Made by a program: the position numbers and the translations under genes. Below, piece by piece: positions 1 through 5,947 of a stretch of 17,375 bases of DNA. The notes beneath the pieces are model-generated. The model had not been told where the DNA came from. It was given only the letters and a program-made list of their open reading frames with translations, and ran no database searches. Source of the stretch: Clostridia bacterium (GTDB lineage: Bacteria > Bacillota_A > Clostridia > UBA1212 > UBA1255); contig JAFWZH010000014.1 in NCBI GenBank assembly GCA_017522515.1, positions 1 through 17,375 on the forward strand, in the 5' to 3' direction. Every line of letters starts with the position of its first letter. Positions within the stretch are counted from its first letter, which is position 1.

Positions 1-15
1 AAGGGAAAGGAGAGC

Positions 16-114
16 CCAGAGAGGAAAACCGTAGGGGAAAAAGGGAGGGAAATGCTGACTTTTGTGCCAGTTTTCTTTTTCCCTCCCTTTTGCCCCGTAG
101 GTGTTCCTCTCTGG
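16..114. repeat. Large imperfect palindrome (hairpin or MITE-like element)
   Basis: The left arm 16-52 pairs with the right arm 78-114. Perfect blocks are CCAGAGAGG (16-24) with CCTCTCTGG (106-114), and a GGGAAAAAGGGAGGGAAA-type run (34-52) with its complement at 78-96 apart from one mismatch. The loop is 53-77. A weaker outer match (AAGGG at 1-5 with CCCTT at 125-129) suggests that the element may continue past the window edge. No open frame is present. It lies about 95 bp past the stop of a 3'-shortened transporter gene, so it may mark an insertion or deletion point. It could also be only a strong terminator. Confidence 0.6.
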
Positions 115-208
115 TGATAAATCACCCTTTTGTATTTATTATAATTAGAAAAAAGTAAAGTTTAAGATATTACAATGTACTACTGTTGTTTCAGGGATTG
201 GTATTAGA

Positions 209-1297
209 TTACCAATAAGTAAAAATAAATCCTGCAAGGGGAGAGAGTACAATCATAATTACGGAAAAACTGAAAGACTCAACGGAAGTCAGAGTTGCAC
301 GCTGCTCCGAGGGAAACATATCCTGCAAAATAGCGTTAGTCCGCACTTGCAGAGCGTCATCGCCCACAGCGGCAATAAATCCGCCTAAAGCCATTACAAG
401 ATAAGATGCGGAATGTTCCGCAATAAATCCGCAAAGTTCAAGGGAAAGGGCAATTGCATAAATCGTTTTATAGCGGATTTTCGGGAATTTTAAAATCAGC
501 TTAGAGCCTGCAATTCCGCCCATTTCCATAAACAGCAGGGCAATTCCGAGTCCCCGTTGAGGAATACCTTTTTCGGGGAGTTTAGCCTGCAAAAAGAACA
601 GCAGAAGAATATCCACCGCACCCACAAAGGAGTTGCAGAGCATTAATCCAATAGCCTTGCGGACTTCTTTGAGGAATTTGAAACTTTCCTTGAAACAGGC
701 AGCCAATCTTTTGCCGATAGTTGAATTTTTCTGCGAATTTTCGGCATAAATCTCGTGGAGGGATAAAAGCAGAATAATCTGAATTGCTCCCATTATAACG
801 TCGGTGCTGTAGGCAATCTTATGCCCGATAGTAAGGGCGAAACCTGCACAGAGAGTTGAAATTCCGCTGCAAAGTCGGTAGATAATCAGCTGATTTGACT
901 CGTATTTTTCAAATCCGCTTTCCATATTAAAGCGTTTGAGGGAGTCATAAGCCAACGCATCTCCCGAACCCGATGAGAAATTATAGCTTAAAGCGTGAAA
1001 GGCGATTGACAGGCAGACGGTGAACAGATTGCAGGAAAAAATCATAATGAAATTGCCGATAATACGCATAATTGTGCTTACTATAAGCATTTTCTTTCTG
1101 CCGAAAACGTCCGCAAGAACTCCCGAGGGAATTTCAAAAATCAGGCTTGTGATGTGGAATACAGTTTCTGCAATGCCGATTTCAACAAGGCTGTAGCCTC
1201 TTGCGGCGAGTATGGCAACCCATGCACCTGTAAGGGAGAGATTGCCTAAAATTGATGATGTATACAGCTTTGAAAGCTGCTTTTTGATATTAAACAT
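209..1297 (-). CDS. MFS efflux transporter, C-terminally shortened
   Basis: This 362-residue polytopic membrane protein is of the major facilitator superfamily, probably a proton-coupled drug or metabolite exporter. The diagnostic loop 2-3 motif A is clear at residues 59-70 (GVLADVFGRKKM), and hydrophobic segments alternate along the whole length. Family members usually have 12 membrane segments and about 400 residues. This one stops after what looks like segment 11 (ending AGFIFTYW), and no frame downstream continues the protein. The ATG at 1297 follows AAGGAG with a 7-nt gap, and that ribosome site lies inside an 11-bp perfect stem. Upstream are a leader reading frame and a consensus promoter, an arrangement known from inducible resistance genes; the substrate cannot be read from the sequence. 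Whether the shortened protein still transports is unknown. Confidence 0.85.
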   Translation of the reverse strand: MFNIKKQLSKLYTSSILGNLSLTGAWVAILAARGYSLVEIGIAETVFHITSLIFEIPSGVLADVFGRKKMLIVSTIMRIIGNFIMIFSCNLFTVCLSIAFHALSYNFSSGSGDALAYDSLKRFNMESGFEKYESNQLIIYRLCSGISTLCAGFALTIGHKIAYSTDVIMGAIQIILLLSLHEIYAENSQKNSTIGKRLAACFKESFKFLKEVRKAIGLMLCNSFVGAVDILLLFFLQAKLPEKGIPQRGLGIALLFMEMGGIAGSKLILKFPKIRYKTIYAIALSLELCGFIAEHSASYLVMALGGFIAAVGDDALQVRTNAILQDMFPSEQRATLTSVESFSFSVIMIVLSPLAGFIFTYW

Positions 1298-1302
1298 AAA
1301 AA

Positions 1303-1435
1303 ATCTCCTTAACTGAATTAATAATCGTTAAGGAGATAATGTACATATTTGTAAGATAGTATAATAAAAAGGTCAATTATGAACTGATTTACGACCATTC
1401 AACTTACAAAAGGGTACACTATCCCCGTAAACGGG
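1303..1435 (-). promoter_or_regulatory. Attenuator with competing RNA structures in front of the MFS gene
   Basis: Read on the minus strand, ATCTCCTTAAC (1337-1327) and GTTAAGGAGAT (1313-1303) form a perfect 11-bp stem. It contains the whole MFS ribosome site and is followed by six T, so it could act as terminator, ribosome-site lock or both. The upstream segment GGGGATAGTGTAC (1426-1414), inside the leader reading frame, can pair over 13 positions (11 Watson-Crick, 2 G-U) with GTACATTATCTCC (1344-1332), which would free the ribosome site. A further small hairpin, CCCG-TTTA-CGGG (1435-1424), overlaps the first segment. The pairings are directly visible; the switch is inferred. Confidence 0.7.
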
Positions 1436-1483
1436 TAAAATGAATCCTTTTTTAAGCTGTACATTTGTCATTTTCCAGAACAT
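1373..1483 (-). CDS. Putative 36-residue leader peptide of the MFS gene
   Basis: The ATG at 1483 opens a 36-codon frame beginning MFWKMTNVQLKKGF and ending RKSVHN, preceded by AGAGG with an 8-nt gap. An in-frame ATG at 1501 would add six residues (MKEVRF). The frame covers the segment that can pair with the ribosome-site-sequestering strand, so ribosome position on it could set the downstream structure, as for the leader peptides of erm and tet(M)-type genes. The first residues resemble a second short frame at 2172-2222 (MFW..), which supports a real coding role. No homology to a named leader peptide is claimed. The alternative is a chance frame in a structured leader. Confidence 0.5.
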   Translation of the reverse strand: MFWKMTNVQLKKGFILPVYGDSVPFCKLNGRKSVHN

Positions 1484-1523
1484 AAATCTGACCTCTTTCA
1501 TGTTGTTTCTGATTTACAAATTT

Positions 1524-1552
1524 ATTATAACACATAAATTTTTGAATGTCAA
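1524..1552 (-). promoter_or_regulatory. Consensus sigma-A promoter for leader and MFS gene
   Basis: On the minus strand, TTGACA (1552-1547), a 17-bp spacer and TATAAT (1529-1524) match the consensus perfectly. Transcription would start near 1517, giving an unusually long (~220 nt) leader before the MFS start codon. This leaves room for the leader peptide and attenuator. Confidence 0.85.
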
Positions 1553-1661
1553 TAAAAGTTTGATTAAAAACCATAATACATTATGCAGAAACTAAAGGCG
1601 ACATAGCAAAGTTATCAATATCTAAACGTGATATAATGGTGTTTTAACCTTAGTGTTCTTT

Positions 1662-2138
1662 TTATTGTAATGCGTCTTCTAATTCTTCTTCAGAGTAACC
1701 GTACATATAATCTTCGTCTTTACCATTTGATAACCAAATATCAGCTGCTTCATATACACTAATACCATGATAATTATCATCATCAAAGTACTCTGGATTT
1801 TCTTTTTGATATTCTTCATATTGTTCACGAGCTATGTCTAATGCACAATTAGCACAAAGTATCAGTTCTGATATATCATCTCTTGCAGTGTCAACTAATC
1901 CGTAATCACCAGACTCATTTTCAAATTGCGAATCAGCGTCAACAACAAGGAATCTTGTCCCACACTTTTCACATACTTCATAGTATTCACGGTCTTCCCA
2001 TGCTTCTTTAGCACATTCAAAGCATAAGCATTCATTAAAATGATTATCATAAGTTAATGATGTTCCATATTCAGATAAAAAATTTTCTTCTGCCTCGTCG
2101 ACATTGAATCTATTTCCGCAATTTTCACATTTAGCCAT
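1662..2138 (-). CDS. Small acidic protein with two tandem zinc-ribbon units
   Basis: A 158-residue protein of unknown function. It has two similar halves, each with a CxxC pair near its start and another about 35-40 residues later: C4-C7 with C39-C42, and C56-C59 with C95-C98. The CENCGNRF and CEKCGTRF starts are clearly related, so the protein arose by internal duplication and probably binds two zinc ions. The C-terminal 55 residues are strongly acidic with no cysteines. I chose the ATG at 2138 because GGAGG lies 7 nt before it; an in-frame ATG at 2159 lacks a ribosome site. It has its own consensus promoter and a short leader frame resembling that of the adjacent MFS gene. Two-ribbon proteins of this kind may act as DNA, RNA or protein adaptors, but no partner can be assigned. 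Confidence 0.8.
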   Translation of the reverse strand: MAKCENCGNRFNVDEAEENFLSEYGTSLTYDNHFNECLCFECAKEAWEDREYYEVCEKCGTRFLVVDADSQFENESGDYGLVDTARDDISELILCANCALDIAREQYEEYQKENPEYFDDDNYHGISVYEAADIWLSNGKDEDYMYGYSEEELEDALQ

Positions 2139-2171
2139 ATAAAAGCCTCCATTTGACATTATTTTTTCTTC

Positions 2172-2222
2172 TTATTCCTTAAGTCCTTTACTATATACTT
2201 TATTTATTATTTCCCAAAACAC
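2172..2222 (-). CDS. Putative 16-residue leader peptide, paralogue of the MFS leader
   Basis: A GTG at 2222 opens a 16-codon frame starting MFWEIINK. It aligns with the MFWKMTN start of the MFS leader peptide, and the DNA around both starts is nearly identical (ACATGAA, then AGGTCAGATTT before the start, then TTYTGG). The ribosome site is weak (TAGG) and GTG is a poor start, so translation is uncertain. Unlike the MFS leader, I find no stem hiding the ribosome site of the next gene at 2138. It may be a shortened, decayed or constitutive version of the leader. Confidence 0.35.
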   Translation of the reverse strand: MFWEIINKVYSKGLKE

Positions 2223-2231
2223 AAATCTGAC

Positions 2232-2882
2232 CTACTTCATGTTTTTACAGTTTATATGTTTATTATATCGCTTTATTTTTGCTTTGTCAAGTATTTTTTG
2301 GTTATTTTGATAAATTAATCCGCATTTATTGCAGTACCAGACAAGCTTGCCCATACGGAAAAGGGGGAGTGTTGCCTGCAAATTCCATTCGGGATACTGT
2401 TTGAAAATCATAGCGGAACTGTCGCCGCAATATGCCACAAATGAAATATAATGTTCCTTAGTCATAGGGTGGGGGGAGGATATATATAAATTGCCGTCGA
2501 TATTCTCAACTGTCAGCTTTTCATTTTCCTCTGCGGCTCTTGGAGTGAGGGGCGAAAGCTTTTTTCCGCAGCAGGAAATTGCAGCTTCGGAAGTGGCTGT
2601 GATAATATTTCCGCAGTCATCACATACATAGAATTTCATTTTTTTCATATTGCCTATGTCCTTTTCATTTTTATTTATACTGCCCATAAGGAGATTTTCC
2701 ACATCAGCTCCGAAAACATCTGCAAGGGCAGAAAATATGGATATATCGGGAAATCCCTTGCCTGTTTCCCATTTGGAAACCGCCTTATCGCTTACACCTA
2801 AACGCTCCGCAAGCTGTTTTTGTGTAAGCTTTTTTTCTGTCCGCAGCTGCTTAATTAGGCTGCCTGTTTTTTCGTAATTCAT
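2232..2882 (-). CDS. XRE-family regulator fused to a superoxide-reductase-like domain
   Basis: A 216-residue protein. Residues 5-65 form a Cro/C1-type helix-turn-helix (LTQKQLAERLGVSDKAVSKW). Residues 80-190 resemble desulfoferrodoxin/superoxide reductase: CxxC at 87-90, paired cysteines at 104-105, an HPMTxxHY iron-ligand-type motif at 138-145, the YPEW block, and a C-terminal WYCNKCG. This suggests an iron- or redox-sensing repressor, although the HTH-plus-SOR-like fusion is a known architecture in Clostridia and the metal site is inferred. The final ~24 residues (after GLIYQ) are lysine- and asparagine-rich, unlike family ends, and are encoded by the promoter of the next gene. The start follows GAGGTG and a consensus promoter. 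The four-gene ABC operon ends 70 bp upstream with no clear terminator, so read-through is possible. Confidence 0.85.
   Translation of the reverse strand: MNYEKTGSLIKQLRTEKKLTQKQLAERLGVSDKAVSKWETGKGFPDISIFSALADVFGADVENLLMGSINKNEKDIGNMKKMKFYVCDDCGNIITATSEAAISCCGKKLSPLTPRAAEENEKLTVENIDGNLYISSPHPMTKEHYISFVAYCGDSSAMIFKQYPEWNLQATLPLFRMGKLVWYCNKCGLIYQNNQKILDKAKIKRYNKHINCKNMK
2262..2290 (-). promoter_or_regulatory. Consensus sigma-A promoter for the zinc-ribbon gene
   Basis: Minus-strand TTGACA (2290-2285), a 17-bp spacer and TATAAT (2267-2262) match consensus perfectly. The promoter lies inside the 3' end of the upstream XRE-family gene, whose last ~25 codons run through it and stop at the TAG at 2234-2232. 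The sequence from the -10 box to the leader start resembles the MFS promoter region at 1480-1529. Confidence 0.8.
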
Positions 2883-2892
2883 ATCATCACCT

Positions 2893-2944
2893 CATAGGTA
2901 TATTATAGCCTATGTTCGGTAATTCGTCAACCTACCATTGGTAG
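2893..2944 (-). promoter_or_regulatory. XRE gene promoter with two palindromic candidate operators
   Basis: The promoter is TTGACG (2930-2925), a 17-bp spacer and TATAAT (2907-2902) on the minus strand. A near-palindrome with CATAGG/CCTATG ends spans 2893-2914 and covers the -10 box. A perfect interrupted palindrome, CTACCA-T-TGGTAG (2932-2944), abuts the -35 box. Both positions would suit autorepression by the encoded XRE protein. Binding is inferred. Confidence 0.65.
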
Positions 2945-2952
2945 AATTCCGC

Positions 2953-3387
2953 TTATTCCTCGTTTTCGGAATCGTTGTTATGATACTTTTTCTGTAACGC
3001 CTCGTTGATTTCCCTTACCTCTTTCCGTGAGGTGAAAACATAGGCTATAGTAGTGAAAATATAGACAATTGCAACGGATACAATCATAGAAACTGCACCG
3101 CCTATGCTGCACTTCATCCAGCCGAATGAAAAATTCATTATTATCATAATAACACAAAGGGAAATATAGTGAAGTCCCATACGGCATAACATATCCTTTT
3201 TGCTTTTCGGTTCACCTGTAAGGAAAATAGTTGTTACAAGGGCAGTTACTGCTCCTGCAATGACAACTTCCATAAGCGTTGATGAATGAACCGCATCATA
3301 TTTTAAAATTGTCAATCCCGAAATCAGGGTAATTCCCGTTGTGATAATGCAGAAATACTTTATAAATTCCGATAAATATTTCATCAT
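2953..3387 (-). CDS. DUF3021 family four-helix membrane protein
   Basis: A 144-residue integral membrane protein with four hydrophobic segments (about residues 8-28, 38-58, 72-92 and 97-118) and a charged cytoplasmic tail. Size, topology and its position directly after a stand-alone LytTR gene fit the DUF3021 family, which is typically encoded as a pair with such a regulator and is thought to hold it at the membrane or control it. The start ATG at 3387 overlaps the LytTR stop (ATGA), with GAGGGCGG as ribosome site, so the two are translationally coupled. It is the last gene of the operon starting at 5663. Family assignment is by pattern and context only. Confidence 0.75.
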   Translation of the reverse strand: MMKYLSEFIKYFCIITTGITLISGLTILKYDAVHSSTLMEVVIAGAVTALVTTIFLTGEPKSKKDMLCRMGLHYISLCVIMIIMNFSFGWMKCSIGGAVSMIVSVAIVYIFTTIAYVFTSRKEVREINEALQKKYHNNDSENEE

Positions 3388-3836
3388 TTTCCGCCCTCCT
3401 CAAGTCCAAGTTTTCGTTTCAATTCGGGGACATACTGCCTCGATATAATGATTTTTTCGCCGTTTTTCAGCTTAGCTTCAAGCTTTGCACCGAATGCACG
3501 GGAAATAAGCGAAATTTTCGATACATTCGCAATTACTGATTTTGATATGCGGAGAAAATCGGAATGTGGATACATCTCCTCAATCTCATACAGTTTCAGT
3601 TTTACCTCATAAACGCTTGATTCGCAGTAGGCGAAAACGTGGTTATCAACAGCTTCAAAGTAGAAAATATCCTTTGGCGAAAGTTTTACCATACCGTTTT
3701 CAGCAAAGCCTGTAAGCGATTTTCTACGGGATTTTATGAGGTATATCAGCTCCATAATTTCCTCATCAGCCTCGGCACAGCGGATAATTATTTCATCTTC
3801 TAAATCGGGACTTTGCGTTTCTATGGTGATTTTCAT
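3384..3836 (-). CDS. Stand-alone LytTR-family DNA-binding regulator
   Basis: A 150-residue cytoplasmic regulator with no receiver domain. Residues ~45-147 are a LytTR DNA-binding domain: MVKLSPKDIFYFEAVDNHVF, then LYEIEEMYPHSDFLRISKSVIANVSKI, then NGEKIIISRQYVPELKRKLG. The ATG at 3836 is preferred because AAGGA lies 8 nt upstream; a longer frame to 3932 overlaps the permease gene and lacks family similarity. One base separates it from the permease stop. Paired with the following DUF3021 protein, such regulators usually control their own operon and adjacent transporter. A pair of CTACAAGT direct repeats at the operon promoter is a candidate target. Confidence 0.88.
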   Translation of the reverse strand: MKITIETQSPDLEDEIIIRCAEADEEIMELIYLIKSRRKSLTGFAENGMVKLSPKDIFYFEAVDNHVFAYCESSVYEVKLKLYEIEEMYPHSDFLRISKSVIANVSKISLISRAFGAKLEAKLKNGEKIIISRQYVPELKRKLGLEEGGK

Positions 3837-3837
3837 T

Positions 3838-4749
3838 TTATCTGTCCTTTCTGCTGATGAATTTTGTGGCAAATCCGCCGATAAGCAGGAACGCTCCGCC
3901 GCATACCGCAAGAATTGCAAGACAGCCTGCAATATTCACATCATATCCAAAAGCTTCAAGGGAAACTCCCATAACCTCGTTGTATGTGTCCTGCATTTCA
4001 GCAGGGGCGTTTTCAAAGCATACATCTCCTGCCTGCTCCGTCATAATTCGTCGGAACATAACAGTTCCGTAAAGTATGGGAGTGCATTTCAGCACATTGG
4101 CAATACCATCGGCAAGTGAACCGATAGGAAGGTAAATTCCCCCAAGAAAGCCCACGAGAGTGCCGATAATTGTACCAAGTCCACTCCACGCTCCCTCGCT
4201 TTTGACAATAGCCGCAAGGAAATACATTATGCAGGCATATGTAAAGGAGTTGACGCCAATCATTCCAAAAAGCTGTAAATGCTGAACTGCACTAAAGGCA
4301 TCTGCTCCCATATATACGCAGTAAATCTCACTAAGCACAAGGGTGAGAGTGCATATAATAATTGAACAAATCCAAGCGGCACAAATGTAGCTTAAAGCAA
4401 TACTCAATCGGCTGACAGGTGATGTGTAAATTGAATGGAGAGTGCCGTTATTTTTGTCACGTATCATTGCGGTGAGAACTGAAAGTGTAACAGATACGGC
4501 ATTTATGGAAATTACGCTTGCAAGTGTCCATTGAAGTACGAGAAGTTCCGCATTTTTCTCATCCTGCTCCTTATCTCTGTGGGGCAATTTTCCAAGCATA
4601 TCGGTAATAGCGGAAATATTCATATCTCCCAAAAAAAGCACCATAAGGAGAATTACAATAAGCATTGCCAGCAAAGAGAAGAAAACCGCCCCTTTGTCAC
4701 GGAGATAAATCCGCATATTTCGTTTGACAAGTTCTGTAAATGCAGCCAT
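3838..4749 (-). CDS. ABC-2 type transporter permease
   Basis: A 303-residue membrane subunit of an ATP-driven exporter. The N-terminus (FTELVKRNMRIYLRDKGAVFFSLLAML) is typical of the ABC-2/DrrB family, followed by a ~50-residue extracytoplasmic stretch and five further membrane segments, ending in a short basic tail. The IRDKNNGTLHSIYTSPVSR motif between segments 2 and 3 matches the conserved cytoplasmic loop of this family. The start follows GGAGGGCG within the end of the ATPase gene, with a 2-nt gap, so the two subunits are co-translated. The exported substrate cannot be told; peptide, lipid or drug are all possible. Confidence 0.9.
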   Translation of the reverse strand: MAAFTELVKRNMRIYLRDKGAVFFSLLAMLIVILLMVLFLGDMNISAITDMLGKLPHRDKEQDEKNAELLVLQWTLASVISINAVSVTLSVLTAMIRDKNNGTLHSIYTSPVSRLSIALSYICAAWICSIIICTLTLVLSEIYCVYMGADAFSAVQHLQLFGMIGVNSFTYACIMYFLAAIVKSEGAWSGLGTIIGTLVGFLGGIYLPIGSLADGIANVLKCTPILYGTVMFRRIMTEQAGDVCFENAPAEMQDTYNEVMGVSLEAFGYDVNIAGCLAILAVCGGAFLLIGGFATKFISRKDR

Positions 4750-4751
4750 AA

Positions 4752-5663
4752 TTATTCGCCCTCCTTGATTTCTTCACCTGTTGCGGCAAGAAAAACGTCA
4801 TCCATAGTTCCCTGTATAACCTCAAAGCCGTCAATTAAATCCCGAACTTTTTCGAGAATTGGCAATGCCTCCATAGTTGAGGAAACAGCCACAGTCAAGC
4901 CGTTGTCGGTAATTTCTGAATTTCTGATAAGCTTCTGCAACTTTTGTATTTTCTCACTTTTGCAGTAAATACGCAAAGTGTCGGCGGCATATTGCGTTTT
5001 CAGCTCATTTGGAGTTCCCTCTGCAATTATATTTCCCTTGCTGATTATAATAATTCTGCCAGCCTGTGCCGCTTCTTCCATATAATGAGTTGTGAGAAAT
5101 ACAGTCATTTCCGTGGATTTGCGGAGAGCGTCAATAGTTTCCCATACCTCTTTTCTTGTGGCAGGGTCAAGACCTGTTGTAGGCTCATCAAGGAAAAGAA
5201 TTTCGGGAGTGTGCATCAGTGAGGCAGCTATTTCACATCTTCTTTTTTGACCGCCCGACAGCGTATTATAGGGCTTTTTCAGCAATTCATCAAGGGAGAA
5301 TATACTGCTAAGTTCCTGCAAACGCTTTTTCGCCTGCACCCTGTCAGCACCGTGAAGAATACCACGGCACAGCAGATTTTCACGGACGGTAAGAAGTCTG
5401 TCAAGGCTGTTATTCTGATATACAATGCCTATTCTTCGGCGGATTTCAGCATTTTTTTCACCTAAAGCATAACCGCACAATTCAGCAGTTCCCTTGTCGG
5501 GTTTTATAAGGGTTGAAAGCATATTGATTGTTGTGGATTTTCCTGCACCATTTACACCGAGAAATCCAAGCAATTCCCCTTTATGAACGGAAAAGGAAAT
5601 ATTATTCACAGCGGTAAGGCTGCCATATGTCTTTGTAAGACCGTTTACTTTTATAATATCCAT
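4752..5663 (-). CDS. ABC transporter ATP-binding protein (DrrA/CcmA-like)
   Basis: A 303-residue nucleotide-binding subunit. Visible motifs are Walker A GVNGAGKST (36-44), Q-loop YQNN (82-85), signature LSGGQ (135-139), Walker B ILFLDEP (155-161), D-loop GLD (164-166) and the H-loop histidine in TTHYMEEA (H193). The C-terminal ~80 residues form the extra domain common to exporters of the daunorubicin-resistance type. It powers the permease encoded 2 nt downstream. The ATG at 5663 follows AAAGGAG with a 6-nt gap and is first in a four-gene minus-strand operon with LytTR and DUF3021 genes, which points to self-regulated export. Confidence 0.93.
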   Translation of the reverse strand: MDIIKVNGLTKTYGSLTAVNNISFSVHKGELLGFLGVNGAGKSTTINMLSTLIKPDKGTAELCGYALGEKNAEIRRRIGIVYQNNSLDRLLTVRENLLCRGILHGADRVQAKKRLQELSSIFSLDELLKKPYNTLSGGQKRRCEIAASLMHTPEILFLDEPTTGLDPATRKEVWETIDALRKSTEMTVFLTTHYMEEAAQAGRIIIISKGNIIAEGTPNELKTQYAADTLRIYCKSEKIQKLQKLIRNSEITDNGLTVAVSSTMEALPILEKVRDLIDGFEVIQGTMDDVFLAATGEEIKEGE

Positions 5664-5682
5664 ATTTTACTCCTTTCGGTAG

Positions 5683-5723
5683 CTACAAGTTTATTATAGC
5701 ATATCCGACTGATTACTACAAGT
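5683..5723 (-). promoter_or_regulatory. ABC/LytTR operon promoter with direct repeats
   Basis: The extended -10 TGCTATAAT (-10 at 5698-5693 on the minus strand) pairs with a weak -35, TTGTAG (5721-5716), across 17 bp. The 8-bp word CTACAAGT occurs at 5683-5690 and 5716-5723, exactly 33 bp apart. One copy covers the -35 and the other the start-site region. Weak -35 plus phased repeats suggest activator or repressor control, plausibly by the operon's LytTR protein. Confidence 0.6.
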
Positions 5724-5856
5724 GATTTTCTGTAACCTGCATTTTCTATGGGGTAAAATACATCTGATATTTCAATGCGGAATTTTTATAAAAGCCGTTA
5801 GGTTGTGGTATTGCTTTATTTCAGATATTCTGCTAAAATAATATTGTCTGTATTTT

Positions 5857-5885
5857 TTGATTGAAAAGTGTAACACTTTTATGAT
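5857..5885 (+). promoter_or_regulatory. Sigma-factor operon promoter with palindrome in its spacer
   Basis: TTGATT (5857-5862), a 17-bp spacer and TATGAT (5880-5885) form a reasonable promoter. The spacer holds a perfect interrupted palindrome, AAAAGTGT-A-ACACTTTT (5864-5880). A protein bound there would sit between the two promoter boxes. The start codon at 5948 follows about 55 nt later. Confidence 0.5.
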
Positions 5886-5947
5886 GAATTTCCATTGTAT
5901 TAATGAAAGCAAAAATTAACATCTATCTGATATTGAGGTGCAAAAAT

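Noticed and set aside
209..1297. Assignment of the MFS pump to a named tetracycline or macrolide resistance gene
   Set aside because: The attenuator suggests a ribosome drug, but the protein sequence alone does not let me match it to a named tet or mef class.
3384..3932. Longer LytTR reading frame starting at 3932
   Set aside because: The extra 32 residues overlap the permease gene and have no ribosome site; the ATG at 3836 has AAGGA at good spacing.
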